A DNA stretch of 64,000 nt from Gemmatimonadota bacterium. Its GTDB lineage: Bacteria; Gemmatimonadota; Gemmatimonadetes; Longimicrobiales; Gaopeijiaceae. Both the position numbers and the translations under genes were made by a program. Shown piece after piece: positions 27,308-36,484 of this stretch. The notes beneath the pieces are model-generated. The model was not told the DNA's origin and did not search any database. It saw nothing but the letters and a program-made list of their open reading frames with translations. Each line of letters starts with the position of its first letter. The stretch's first letter is position 1. The DNA is taken from NCBI GenBank assembly GCA_007125845.1, contig SLCK01000024.1, forward strand, positions 1-64,000, given 5' to 3'.

Positions 27308-28974
27308 CCTCGCGGCGGACCGGTGGCCACTCCCCCGCGCACGAACCGTCCCCCCAGGGCGAAGGCGAGGGTCATGAGGGCGGCGAGCACCACGCCGAGC
27401 GCCGCTGCGGCTCCGAAGTCGAAGGCGCGAAGCTGAGAGAGGATCTCGATCGAGATCGGTCTGGACCGATGCGTGTAGAGGAGGATCGAGGAGACGAACT
27501 CGCCGAGGGCCGCGACCCAGGCCAGCAGCCCGCCCACCGCGAGGCCGGGAAGGACGAGCGGAACGGCCACGCGTCTCATGGTCTCGGTCCAGCCCGCGCC
27601 CAGCGACTGCGAGGCCTCCTCGAGCACGGGATCGTACTGCCGGAAGGACGCGATCGCGGCTTGAGCGACCAGGGGGATGTTCCGGATGAAGTAGGCCAGC
27701 GGAAGGATCCAGAAGGACCCCACAAGCACCCAACGCCCGAACCAGGGCTGGTTGGCCGAGAAGGTCACGGCCAGGGCCACGGCGATGACTGTGCCCGGAA
27801 GGGCCCAGGGCAGCATCGTGAGCGTCAGGAGCGCCCCTTTCCCACGGAAGCGGCCTCGCACCAGGAGGTAGGCAATGAGGAAGCAGAAGACCAGATTTGC
27901 CGCGGTCGCGATGGTCGCCATCTGGAGCGAGTTCCAGATGGGCACCCAGAGCTGCGGATTCGAGAATAGGCCGCGATAGTTGTCCAGGTCGTAACGAGTC
28001 GGCAGGATCTGAATGGTCCACGCTCCTTCGGGGACGAAGGAGACGAGGACGAGCGTCAGGTGGGGGAGCAGGAGGACCAGGACCGCGCCGATGCCCACCA
28101 CTGGGATCAGGACTCTCGCCCATGTCGAGCGGATCTCGGTTCGAGCGGCCGCGACTCCCTTGCCCACTGCCGCGAACTCCCTCCCTCGCTGGAAACGGCT
28201 CAGGATCCACAGGAAGAGGAGGGACACGGTGGCCAGGACCACGGTCTCGACCATGGCCATGGTGACCTGACCGCTGACCTTGCTCGCGAAGATCTGCGTG
28301 GTCAGGACGCGAAAGCCGCCTCCGAAGATGTAGGGGGCGGAGAACGACGCCATGGAGGTCATGAAGACCAGGAGGGACGCCGCCAGGAAGGACGGGGCGA
28401 GCATCGGGAGGGTGACCCGGGTGAGGGTGCGCCACCGGCCGGCCCCCAGCGACTCCGCCGCTTCGGCCGCCGAGGCGTCGAGTCTCGCCAGGCCCGCGGC
28501 CGTGAAGAGGTAGAAGTAGACGTACATGGAGTAGGCGTGGACGAGGAGGATCGCCCAGCCCCCCACCAACCTCCACGGGGGACGTTCCAGGCCGAGAGCG
28601 GCTTGCGCGGAGCGAGTGAATATCCCGCTCTCGCCGTAGAGGAACATGAAGGCGATCACCCCGACCAGGGGCGGAAGGAGCACGGGGAGCGCCGCCAGCG
28701 CTCCGAAGATCGTGCGGCCCGGGAAATCGAAGCGGGTGAACAGAAACGCGAGGGGAATGCCCATGAGCGCCGAGAGGATCACGCTTCCCACGCTGATCCA
28801 CACACTCCCCCAGAGGGCCTCGAGCTCGGCGGGGGTGGTGAAGAACCTCCGGTATCCGTCCAGCGAGAGGGCGCCGTCGATCCAGACCGAGTCGCCGAGA
28901 ACGAAGAGGTGCGGATAGAGCACGAGCCATACGAGGAGCGCGAAAACGCCCCCGACGAGCCAGGCCCTGCTCAC
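27304..28974 (-). CDS. ABC transporter permease, two fused BPD_transp_1 units (ferric/phosphonate type)
   Basis: A 556-residue inner-membrane protein with about 12 membrane segments in two homologous halves. Each half contains an EAA loop that contacts the ATPase: EAAESLGAGRWRTLTRVTLP and EEASQSLGAGWTETMRRVAV. This double-permease form is typical of FbpB/AfuB/ThiP transporters. I start at GTG 28974, whose GTGA overlaps the stop of the ATPase gene, although the frame is open to 29292. It forms a complete importer with the two genes upstream. Confidence 0.93.
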   Translation of the reverse strand: MSRAWLVGGVFALLVWLVLYPHLFVLGDSVWIDGALSLDGYRRFFTTPAELEALWGSVWISVGSVILSALMGIPLAFLFTRFDFPGRTIFGALAALPVLLPPLVGVIAFMFLYGESGIFTRSAQAALGLERPPWRLVGGWAILLVHAYSMYVYFYLFTAAGLARLDASAAEAAESLGAGRWRTLTRVTLPMLAPSFLAASLLVFMTSMASFSAPYIFGGGFRVLTTQIFASKVSGQVTMAMVETVVLATVSLLFLWILSRFQRGREFAAVGKGVAAARTEIRSTWARVLIPVVGIGAVLVLLLPHLTLVLVSFVPEGAWTIQILPTRYDLDNYRGLFSNPQLWVPIWNSLQMATIATAANLVFCFLIAYLLVRGRFRGKGALLTLTMLPWALPGTVIAVALAVTFSANQPWFGRWVLVGSFWILPLAYFIRNIPLVAQAAIASFRQYDPVLEEASQSLGAGWTETMRRVAVPLVLPGLAVGGLLAWVAALGEFVSSILLYTHRSRPISIEILSQLRAFDFGAAAALGVVLAALMTLAFALGGRFVRGGVATGPPRG

Positions 28975-30095
28975 CGTCCGGGCTCGTCCGAAGGAAACAG
29001 GTGGAGACGGGCACCGGGACGGGGTCCGATCCGTACGCGCGTCCCCGCGGACGGCCCCAATGAGGCGCTGGCGATCTCCACCCGTCCGGATCCACCATCC
29101 ACGTCCAATCCTTCCACCTCCACCTGGTAGAGGGTCAGGGCGCCACGAAAGCGACGATCCCGCACCATCCCGGACAGGGCGCGATCCGAGTCGTCCCGGA
29201 AGGCCAGGTCTTCGGGGCGCACCAGGAGAACGCCGCCGCGTCCCGGCTCCAGCCGCTCGTACGCGTCCATCTGGTCGCCCGGGAGGGTCCACCGGAGTCC
29301 GTTGCTGAGCTCCACCCGGGGTTCGCGGCCCCGCGATGCCGGACTCTCCCCGGCTCTTCCCGTGGGCACCCGCACCGGGAATACGTTCACCCGTCCCATG
29401 AAGGCCGCGACGAACCTCTCCACCGGGTTTTCGTACAGCTCCCGCGGCGTGCCGATCTGTCGGATCCTCCCGTCCCGCATTACCGCGACCCGGTCGGACA
29501 GGTCGAAGGCCTCTTCCTGGTCGTGGGTCACGAAGAGGGCGGTGATCTCGAGTTCCTTGACCAGCGCGCGAAGCTCGGCTCGGGTGCGCACCCGGAGGGC
29601 CTGGTCCAGATTGGAGAGCGGCTCGTCGAGGAGCAGAAGAGCCGGTTCGATCGCGAGAGCTCGGGCGAGCGCGACCCTCTGCTGCTGACCCCCGGAGAGC
29701 GCCTGCACAGCTCTCTCCTGGTAGCCGTCCAGATCCACGCGTTCAAGCGCCTCACGGACGCGCGAACGGATCTCCTCGGCCGGACGCTTCCGGCTGCGGA
29801 GGCCGAAGGCGACGTTCTCGAACACGTTCAGGTGGGGGAAGAGGGCGTAGTTCTGAAAGACCATCCCGAATCCCCTGCGCTGGGGGGACCAGGCGGTGAC
29901 ATCCGTGTCCTCGAAACGGATCCTGCCCGCGTCGGGGGTCTCGAACCCCGCGATCAGCCGGAGCGCGGTGGTCTTTCCGCATCCCGACGGGCCGAGGAGG
30001 GTGACGAACTCCCCTCGTCTGAGTCCGAGGTCGAGTCGATCCACCGCCACGACATCACCGAATCGGCGCGTGGCTCCGGCGACCTCGAGGATCAC
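28971..30095 (-). CDS. ABC transporter ATPase, FbpC/PotA type with C-terminal TOBE-like region
   Basis: A 374-residue ATPase. Walker A GPSGCGKTTALR, Q-loop FQNYALFP, signature LSGGQQQRVALARALA and Walker B LLLDEPLSNLD are all present, followed by the H-loop VTHDQEEAF. The C-terminal 120 residues form a TOBE-like regulatory domain (GVLLVRPEDLAF). It energises uptake through the fused permease. ATGA at 30095-30092 overlaps the stop of the solute-binding protein. Cargo is not readable from the ATPase. Confidence 0.95.
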   Translation of the reverse strand: MILEVAGATRRFGDVVAVDRLDLGLRRGEFVTLLGPSGCGKTTALRLIAGFETPDAGRIRFEDTDVTAWSPQRRGFGMVFQNYALFPHLNVFENVAFGLRSRKRPAEEIRSRVREALERVDLDGYQERAVQALSGGQQQRVALARALAIEPALLLLDEPLSNLDQALRVRTRAELRALVKELEITALFVTHDQEEAFDLSDRVAVMRDGRIRQIGTPRELYENPVERFVAAFMGRVNVFPVRVPTGRAGESPASRGREPRVELSNGLRWTLPGDQMDAYERLEPGRGGVLLVRPEDLAFRDDSDRALSGMVRDRRFRGALTLYQVEVEGLDVDGGSGRVEIASASLGPSAGTRVRIGPRPGARLHLFPSDEPGR

Positions 30096-31120
30096 TGCGC
30101 GGCCCGCCCCCGCCTACGGATGTTCGCGTCCCAGTAGCTCATCCATTCGGGGGTCCGATCCCGGACCAACTCGTGGTCGAGATCCATGGGCCGGATCTGC
30201 GGAAGCGCCTCCTGGAGCCAGGCGGGGAGTGACTCCAGGTCGAGATCGGTGCGGGCCGGGATGCGAAAGAAGTGCTCCGCAGCGTCCATCAAGGCCTCCT
30301 CGCTCCCGGCGAACTCCACGAATGCCCGGGCGAGCTCAGGATTGGGTCCGCCCCGCACTACCGCGACTCCATCGACGACCACGGGTGTGCCCCCTTCCGG
30401 AATCACATAGTCGATCGGATAGTCCGTGGTGGCTTGCAGAAGCTGAATGTCCGGCATGGCCCAGAGCGTCACCAGGCCTTCCTGGCGGGCGAGCTTCTGG
30501 TAGAGGAGCGTCGGGTTGAGGACGTACTCCTTGGTCTGGGCGTCCAGGCGCAGGAGCCACTCGTATCCGGCTGTGGGATCTCCCGTGCCCTCCGATTCCC
30601 GGTAGATGATGGCCGAGAAGATCGTTCGCATCGTTCCGGAGGCGAGAGGCTCCCGGATCAGGACCTCGTCGTACCAGCGTTCGTCCAGGACCTCGTCCCA
30701 GTCGCGAGGCGCCTCCTCCTCGGTCACAGCGGCCGAGTTGTATGCGATGACTTCCGGGGTGAGGTAGGTGGCGAACCAGTGGTCGCCCTCTCCGCGGCCC
30801 TCCGGAGGCAGCGCATCGGCCCAGGCGGGTCGGTAGGGTTCGAGGAGCCCTTCCTCGGCTCCCTGGATGAACATGTCCGAGGGGGCACCCCACCACACAT
30901 CGGCCTGCGGATTGGCGCGCTCGGAACGGAGCCGGTCGAGGACCTCCTGGGATCCCATGTCCAACCACTGGACCCGGCTTTCGGGATAGAGCTCCTCGAA
31001 GCGCTCGCCAAAGTGGTTGAGGAGGTCGCGGCCATGAGGAGTATAGACGACGAGGGTATTCTCGGCCGAAGGCCCGCACGCCGCAAACGCGATGACGAGA
31101 AGCAGAGTCGCGATTCTCAA
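30092..31120 (-). CDS. ABC transporter solute-binding lipoprotein (ferric-type, cluster D-like)
   Basis: A 342-residue exported lipoprotein. LRIATLLLVIAFAACGPS gives a signal peptide with lipobox-like FAAC (Cys16). The mature protein begins NTLVVYTPHGRDLLNHFGER, as in FbpA/AfuA-type binding proteins, and ADVWWGAPSDMFIQGAEEGL follows the family. I start at TTG 31120, preceded by GGAGG, because it overlaps the PIG-L stop (TTTGA) and yields a correct signal sequence. I do not see the adjacent Tyr-Tyr pair that binds iron in FbpA, so the ligand could be something other than Fe3+, such as a phosphonate or another anion. That point is inferred by eye. Confidence 0.85.
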   Translation of the reverse strand: MRIATLLLVIAFAACGPSAENTLVVYTPHGRDLLNHFGERFEELYPESRVQWLDMGSQEVLDRLRSERANPQADVWWGAPSDMFIQGAEEGLLEPYRPAWADALPPEGRGEGDHWFATYLTPEVIAYNSAAVTEEEAPRDWDEVLDERWYDEVLIREPLASGTMRTIFSAIIYRESEGTGDPTAGYEWLLRLDAQTKEYVLNPTLLYQKLARQEGLVTLWAMPDIQLLQATTDYPIDYVIPEGGTPVVVDGVAVVRGGPNPELARAFVEFAGSEEALMDAAEHFFRIPARTDLDLESLPAWLQEALPQIRPMDLDHELVRDRTPEWMSYWDANIRRRGRAAQ

Positions 31121-33867
31121 AGCTCCTCCCCACGGATGGAGATCAGATTGGCGAAGAGCCTGTAGGCCCCCGGGACGCCCTGGGGAAACTGCCGGAAGAA
31201 TGCGAGACCCGTGTAGACGTAGGCCCCCTCGCCGAGAGGGGCCACGACCAGCGAACCGCGATTCGGGTCCTCGTCGGGATCCGCCATCTCGAGAAGTGGG
31301 GTGAAGGCGGAATCCCATTCGTTCAGGAAATAGAGGCCGCGTTCCTGGTTCCATCCGACGAAGTCTTCTTCCGACATCGGGTTCGGGACGTTGAGGACCG
31401 GATGTTCCGGGTTCAGGAAGGTCACGGCCGCGTCGGGGTCGGTCACCCGGTCGTGAGGACGCCGGATCCGGATCGGATAGGGGGCGAGCCCCCCGTCCGA
31501 GTACTCGTAGCGGTGGTACTGGACGACGAGTGTGCCGCCGCGCTGGACGAAGTCGAGCAGTCGTTGGTTTGAAGACACGACGTCGGGCCGCGTCTCGTAG
31601 GTGCGGATACCGAGGACGATCGTGTCGAAGCGGTCCAGATCGCCGCTCCGAACCTCCTCCGGTCCCAGTGACTCGACGGCGACTCCCAGGTCTCGCAGGG
31701 CCTGCATGCCCCCGTCACCGGATCCCATGATGTAGCCCACGCGGAGTTCCGGGCTCACCGTCACAGGGAAGTGGGACACCTCGAGCTCCGAGGGCATATA
31801 GTACGGAGCCGCGTCGATGTGGGGGTAGTCCACCAGCGTCAGGCCTTCAACGTATGCCCGGTCTCCAACGTGCACCGTGGCCCGAAAGAGAGCCCGCCCG
31901 GCGGCGGCAGCTCCGCGGGGCTCGATCCGGAAGGCAGCTGACGATTCCCCTCCTCCGGGTGGAAGGACGAGCTCGCGCTCAGCCGGTTCCACCCTCCACC
32001 CGTCCGGGCCGCGGAGGCTCAGGCGGGCATCGATGGGGTCCCCGGAGTGGTTCGTGACCTGCACGTTCACCATCCGGGCCTCCCCGGACTCCAGGGGCCA
32101 TGCCATGACGCTGCGGTCCAGCTCGACCGAGACCGCGGGAACCACGTAGAAGGGAACGCGAAATTCCCCCAGCGCGCCGTCCACCCCGACGTGGCTTCCC
32201 GGTCGCTCGAACTGTAGCCCGACCGAGTCCGCGACTCGAAGACCGAACCGACCGGTCAGGAGCGGGGAGTCTCCGGGGAAGCCGAGGACGTCGGAATCCA
32301 TCGGCCAGCGGTAGAGGCTCCCGTCGCGCTCTTCGGAGAGGTAGTAGAGTCGGCTCGAGTCCTGGCCTTCCGGGACACCGACGAGGAATGTCCAGCGGCT
32401 CTGTGTGCCCGGTGCGACGTCCACCGGTGCGGACAGAGAGGGATTCACCGAGCCTCCGGACGAGCCGCCGCCGGCGACGCTCTCGCTCCCGTTCCGGATG
32501 GTCCATCCGTCCGGGAGGACCAACCCGGCTTCGGTCACCGCAACGCTTCTCCCGCCCCCATTCCAGACAAGCAGCTCGACCTCCACCTCCTCGCCCGGGA
32601 CCACCCGGTCCCGCTCCACTCGGACGTCGGTCACGATTCCGGCCGTTGCAAGCACCGCACGCGTCGCCGTCTCACGACGCGCCTCGAGGACTGCGAGGAG
32701 CTCCGTGCGAGCGGGGCCTTCGGGAGCCGCGACCGCGGAGTCCCGGGCTTCGCCGAGGCTCTCCAGCGAGGAGAGCAGGAGGGGCGTCACCCGGTCCGGA
32801 TCGCCCGCGAGGAGTTGATGCCTGGCCTCCCGGATCCCGTCTCGATACGCTTCTATCGCCCGGACCAGGGCACCCCCATCCGTCGGGACCGCGGCGCGTG
32901 CGATCTGAACCAGTGAGGTGTCGATGCCGGCGAAGAGCCCGTGCGGTTCGTCTTCGGGGAGCTCGACGCGGCTGTGAAGGAGTCGAGCGCCGGACTGTCG
33001 TGGCCCCGGGAGCTGGGGAGCTCCCATGTCCTGTGAGCTGTGGCGGCTGCGACTCTCCATCGCGACCTGAAAGAAGGACCTCCCGAGGAGGGGATCGAGC
33101 GCTCCGGTCTCGAGGGTGACGGTGGCTTCCGCCGGATCCCGCCGCGTGAGCCGGAACAGCTTCATGGGTTCCCAGGGCTCCAGCCCTTCCGTGAGCTGCT
33201 CCGGAAATCGTTCCGGGTCTCCGGCCATGTCGAAGGCCTCGATGGAGACGATTCCGGATGCCTGGTGCTGCCCGTGCCCGTCCATCGGTCCGCCCTGGAA
33301 GATCGAGACGACCACGTGGGGCCTAAAGGTCCGGATGACCCGGACCACGTCCCGCAGAAGCTCCTCCCGAGGCCAATGGCCGAAGGTCTCGTCAGCGGTC
33401 TTGGAGAAGCCGAAGTCGAATGCGCGGGTGAAGTACTGCTCGGCTCCGTCAAGGGACCTGGCCGAGACCAATTCTCCGGTCCGGACGATTCCGAGAGCTT
33501 CCCCGAGCTCCGAGCCGATCAGGTTCTGGCCCCCCTCTCCCCGGCTGAGCGACAGGTACGCGGTCCTCGCTCCTTCCCCGCGCGCGAGCGCTGCAAGGAA
33601 GCTCGTGTCTTCGTCGTCCGGATGGGCTCCGATCATGAGGACCCGCTTCTCCCCGTCCAACTGACGGAGGAGGAACCCGGCCTCGGAGGACCCCACGGCC
33701 GGCGCTCGGACCTGTCCCTCCAGGACGGCGCCCATCCCAGCGGGACCCGGAGCTCCCGGGAACGCCACGAGCGCCAGGGCGACGAGCGACCAGGCGAAGG
33801 TCCGCCGGCACGTCGCGGAGTTCGGACGTGGCCGGGGCGGGTTCGGGGATGCGGGGACGGTTATCAT
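31117..33867 (-). CDS. large exported PIG-L-family deacetylase
   Basis: A 916-residue protein with an N-terminal export signal; CRRTFAW before a hydrophobic core resembles a twin-arginine motif. The LmbE/PIG-L domain (about 70-330) has GAHPDDEDTSFL and GHGQHQASG, the zinc-binding AHPDDE and HxxH elements. The middle (about 430-690) looks like beta-sandwich domains of the NEW3 type (GWTIRNGSESV, NHSGDPIDARLSL). The last 200 residues resemble a glutamine-amidotransferase-like (ThuA-type) fold (LLDFVQRGGTLVVQYHRYEY). It probably removes acetyl groups from an amino sugar or similar compound outside the cytoplasm. It is the first gene of the ABC operon. Start ATG 33867 has GAGG 8 nt upstream. Confidence 0.88.
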   Translation of the reverse strand: MITVPASPNPPRPRPNSATCRRTFAWSLVALALVAFPGAPGPAGMGAVLEGQVRAPAVGSSEAGFLLRQLDGEKRVLMIGAHPDDEDTSFLAALARGEGARTAYLSLSRGEGGQNLIGSELGEALGIVRTGELVSARSLDGAEQYFTRAFDFGFSKTADETFGHWPREELLRDVVRVIRTFRPHVVVSIFQGGPMDGHGQHQASGIVSIEAFDMAGDPERFPEQLTEGLEPWEPMKLFRLTRRDPAEATVTLETGALDPLLGRSFFQVAMESRSRHSSQDMGAPQLPGPRQSGARLLHSRVELPEDEPHGLFAGIDTSLVQIARAAVPTDGGALVRAIEAYRDGIREARHQLLAGDPDRVTPLLLSSLESLGEARDSAVAAPEGPARTELLAVLEARRETATRAVLATAGIVTDVRVERDRVVPGEEVEVELLVWNGGGRSVAVTEAGLVLPDGWTIRNGSESVAGGGSSGGSVNPSLSAPVDVAPGTQSRWTFLVGVPEGQDSSRLYYLSEERDGSLYRWPMDSDVLGFPGDSPLLTGRFGLRVADSVGLQFERPGSHVGVDGALGEFRVPFYVVPAVSVELDRSVMAWPLESGEARMVNVQVTNHSGDPIDARLSLRGPDGWRVEPAERELVLPPGGGESSAAFRIEPRGAAAAGRALFRATVHVGDRAYVEGLTLVDYPHIDAAPYYMPSELEVSHFPVTVSPELRVGYIMGSGDGGMQALRDLGVAVESLGPEEVRSGDLDRFDTIVLGIRTYETRPDVVSSNQRLLDFVQRGGTLVVQYHRYEYSDGGLAPYPIRIRRPHDRVTDPDAAVTFLNPEHPVLNVPNPMSEEDFVGWNQERGLYFLNEWDSAFTPLLEMADPDEDPNRGSLVVAPLGEGAYVYTGLAFFRQFPQGVPGAYRLFANLISIRGEEL

Positions 33868-33906
33868 GCGTGCACCTCGCGCGGAGAACGCGGTCGAGGG
33901 AGGACG

Positions 33907-33924
33907 GGTGAAACTCGATTCACC
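33907..33924. promoter_or_regulatory. 18-bp dyad, candidate operator in the divergent uvrB/PIG-L region
   Basis: GGTGAA-actcga-TTCACC is a perfect 6-bp inverted repeat with a 6-nt centre. It lies 40 nt upstream of the PIG-L start and about 110 nt upstream of uvrB. The size suits a dimeric repressor. It does not match the LexA forms I know (CTGT-N8-ACAG or GAAC-N4-GTTC). Confidence 0.35.
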
Positions 33925-34015
33925 TCTCAATCTACCGTAGGAGTGGAAAAGGGGAGAGGCAAGCGCCGTTCCCCGCAAGAGAAGCGCCCGCGGGCACACA
34001 TCTCCGATTCGCCGG

Positions 34016-34021
34016 TATTAT
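34016..34021 (+). promoter_or_regulatory. candidate -10 element for uvrB, placed for a leaderless transcript
   Basis: TATTAT (5/6 to TATAAT) ends 10 nt before the uvrB ATG, which has no Shine-Dalgarno sequence. The -35 region is poor (GGCACA at 33993-33998, 17-nt spacer). Confidence 0.35.
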
Positions 34022-34031
34022 CCCGCCTGCC

Positions 34032-36020
34032 ATGCCTGACTTCAAGATCGAGGCTCCCTACGAGCCCAGGGGCGACCAGCCCAAGGCCATCGAGGAGCTC
34101 GCCCAGGGCCTCGCCCGGGGGGATCGGTTCCAGACTCTGCTCGGGGCCACCGGGACCGGCAAGACGCTGACGATGGCTCACGTGATCGCGGACCACGGTC
34201 GGCCGGCCTTGGTGATGTCCCACAACAAGACCCTCGCGGCTCAGCTCTACGGGGAACTGAAGCAACTCCTGCCCCGGAACGCCGTGGAGTACTTCGTCTC
34301 GTACTACGACTATTACCAGCCCGAGGCCTACGTCCCCGCTACGGATACCTACATCGAGAAGGACTCCGCGATCAACGAGGACATCGACCGGCTTCGGCTC
34401 CGTGCGACGTCCTCTCTTTTCGAGCGCGAGGACGTGATCGTCGTGGCCTCCGTGTCGTGCATTTACGGCCTCGGAAACCCGCAGGATTACCGTGCGCTGA
34501 TGCTCGAGGTCCGCACCGCGGAGGAGCTCGGTCGCGACGACCTCCTCCGCGGCCTCGTCGGCATCCAGTACCGGAGGAACGACGTCGAGTTCGAACGGGG
34601 CACCTTCCGGGTCCGGGGGGACACCGTGGAGGTCCTTCCGGCCTATGAGGAGCAGGCGATCCGGATCGAGTTCTGGGGAGACGAGGTGGAGCGGATCACC
34701 CGCTTCGATCCGCTGACCGGCGAGGTGATCACGTCACTCGACCGAACCGCGATCTATCCTGCCTCCCACTACGTCACCCATCGGCGAACCATCGAGGCCG
34801 CGGTTCCGCTCATCCGCGAGGAGCTCGACGAGCAGGTCAAGCATTTCCAGCGTCATGGGCGGCTGCTGGAAGCCCAGCGGCTGGAATCCCGCACCAACTT
34901 CGACATCGAGATGATGTTGGAGATCGGGGTGTGTCCCGGTATCGAGAACTACGCCAGGTACATGGCTGGGAGAGAGGCCGGCGACCGTCCCGCCTGTCTC
35001 CTCGACTATTTTCCCGACGACTTCCTGATGATCGTCGACGAGTCGCACCAGACGCTGCCCCAGATCAATGGAATGTACCGGGGGGACCTCTCGCGAAAGA
35101 CCACTCTGGTGGAGCACGGCTTTCGCCTTCCATCCGCTCTGGACAATCGCCCGCTGAAGTACGAAGAGTGGGAGGAGACGCTGCACCAGGCGGTCTTCGT
35201 CTCTGCTACGCCGGGGGATCGGGAGCTCCAGCTTTCCGGAGGTGTCGTCGTCGAGCAGATCATCCGTCCCACCGGGCTGGTGGACCCCGAGGTGGTCGTG
35301 CGGCCCGTGAAGGGTCAGGTGGACGATCTCCTGACCGAGATCCGGGGCCGGGAGAAGAGGGGGGAGAGGGTCCTGGTGACCACTCTTACGAAGAGGATGG
35401 CTGAAGACCTCTCGGAGTACCTCGAGGAGGTCGGCGTCCGGGTGCGGTACATGCACTCCGACATCGATACGATCGAACGGATGGAGATCCTGCGGGGGCT
35501 GCGGCTCGGCTATTTCGACGTCCTCGTCGGCATCAATCTCCTTCGAGAGGGCCTGGACCTTCCGGAGGTGTCGCTCGTGGCCATCCTCGACGCCGACAAG
35601 GAGGGATTTCTGCGCGATGCCCGATCTCTGATCCAGACCATTGGACGGGCGGCCAGAAACGTGGGAGGTCAGGCGATTCTCTACGCGGATCGGGTGACCC
35701 GGTCGATGCGCCAGTGTATCGACGAGACCGAACGGCGGCGGGAGATCCAGACGGCCTTCAACGAGGAGCACGGAATCACGCCCGAGACGATTCGCAAGAG
35801 CGTCGAGCAGATCGAGTTCTCGACCCGGGTGGCCGATGCCAGGGCAGTACCGGCCGCGAAGGTCGCCGAGCGGTCCGGGTCCTATCTGGAAGAGATGAAC
35901 GTCGAGGAGCTCGTGAAGGTGCTGGAGTTGGAGATGGCCGAGGCCGCGGCCGCCATGGAGTTCGAAAAGGCGGCAATCCTCCGTGACGAGCTCATGGAGC
36001 TGAAGGCGAAGATCTCATGA
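34032..36020 (+). CDS. uvrB: excinuclease ABC subunit B
   Basis: A 662-residue DNA-repair helicase-like protein that verifies damage with UvrA and recruits UvrC. Walker [11 protein letters not shown] (about 38), the beta-hairpin [16 protein letters not shown] that clamps DNA, and DESH (about 335) are present. The sequence continues with [10 protein letters not shown] and ends with the UVR domain [20 protein letters not shown] that contacts UvrC. Length equals the usual 660-670. It begins a five-gene run with tsaE, tsaB, rimI and hemB, each overlapping the next by 4 nt or nearly so. Confidence 0.98.
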   Translation: MPDFKIEAPYEPRGDQPKAIEELAQGLARGDRFQTLLGATGTGKTLTMAHVIADHGRPALVMSHNKTLAAQLYGELKQLLPRNAVEYFVSYYDYYQPEAYVPATDTYIEKDSAINEDIDRLRLRATSSLFEREDVIVVASVSCIYGLGNPQDYRALMLEVRTAEELGRDDLLRGLVGIQYRRNDVEFERGTFRVRGDTVEVLPAYEEQAIRIEFWGDEVERITRFDPLTGEVITSLDRTAIYPASHYVTHRRTIEAAVPLIREELDEQVKHFQRHGRLLEAQRLESRTNFDIEMMLEIGVCPGIENYARYMAGREAGDRPACLLDYFPDDFLMIVDESHQTLPQINGMYRGDLSRKTTLVEHGFRLPSALDNRPLKYEEWEETLHQAVFVSATPGDRELQLSGGVVVEQIIRPTGLVDPEVVVRPVKGQVDDLLTEIRGREKRGERVLVTTLTKRMAEDLSEYLEEVGVRVRYMHSDIDTIERMEILRGLRLGYFDVLVGINLLREGLDLPEVSLVAILDADKEGFLRDARSLIQTIGRAARNVGGQAILYADRVTRSMRQCIDETERRREIQTAFNEEHGITPETIRKSVEQIEFSTRVADARAVPAAKVAERSGSYLEEMNVEELVKVLELEMAEAAAAMEFEKAAILRDELMELKAKIS

Positions 36021-36484
36021 TTCTCACGGAAGGCGAGGTCGTACGGTGGGGCCGGCGCATCGGCCGCGAGGTAGGCACACCGGTCTTCCTCGGAATCCGC
36101 GGGCAGCTCGGGGCCGGGAAGTCGGTCCTGGCGCGAGCGGTGGCGAGAGGCGCGGGGGTGGAGGGCGCAATCCCCTCACCGACCTTCAACCTGCTCTTCC
36201 GCTACCCGGCTCGCGATGGCCTGGAGGTGGTGCATCTGGATCTCTACCGTCTCCGGGATCCGGACGAACTCTTCGAGCTGGGTTGGGAGGAGCTCGGGCA
36301 CGGCCCGGAGATCGTTCTGGTCGAATGGCCGGAACGGGCGGGCGACCACCTTCCGGAGGACCGCTGGGACATTCATCTCTCCGGTCTCGAGCCTGGCTCG
36401 CAGCGGAGGATGGTCAAGGTACATCGAGTCGGCACGCCTCCCCATCTTCCGGGCTTTCCGGTCACCCTGGAGCAGAACTCGTGA
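36017..36484 (+). CDS. tsaE: tRNA t6A37 synthesis ATPase TsaE
   Basis: A 155-residue P-loop ATPase of the complex that makes threonylcarbamoyl-adenosine on t[16 protein letters not shown] (about 29) is Walker A, and [13 protein letters not shown] and [13 protein letters not shown] are family signatures. EWPERA is the C-terminal motif. ATGA (36017-36020) overlaps the uvrB stop. The tsaD partner is not in this window. Confidence 0.95.
   Translation: MILTEGEVVRWGRRIGREVGTPVFLGIRGQLGAGKSVLARAVARGAGVEGAIPSPTFNLLFRYPARDGLEVVHLDLYRLRDPDELFELGWEELGHGPEIVLVEWPERAGDHLPEDRWDIHLSGLEPGSQRRMVKVHRVGTPPHLPGFPVTLEQNS

Noticed and set aside
27167-29098. Minus-strand 643-codon frame overlapping the ABC permease in another frame
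   Set aside because: Lacks hydrophobic segments; the permease frame has EAA loops and membrane helices.
30092-31120. Calling the ABC transporter an iron(III) importer
   Set aside because: The ATPase and permease are of that type, but the binding protein seems to lack the iron-binding Tyr pair, so the ligand was left open.
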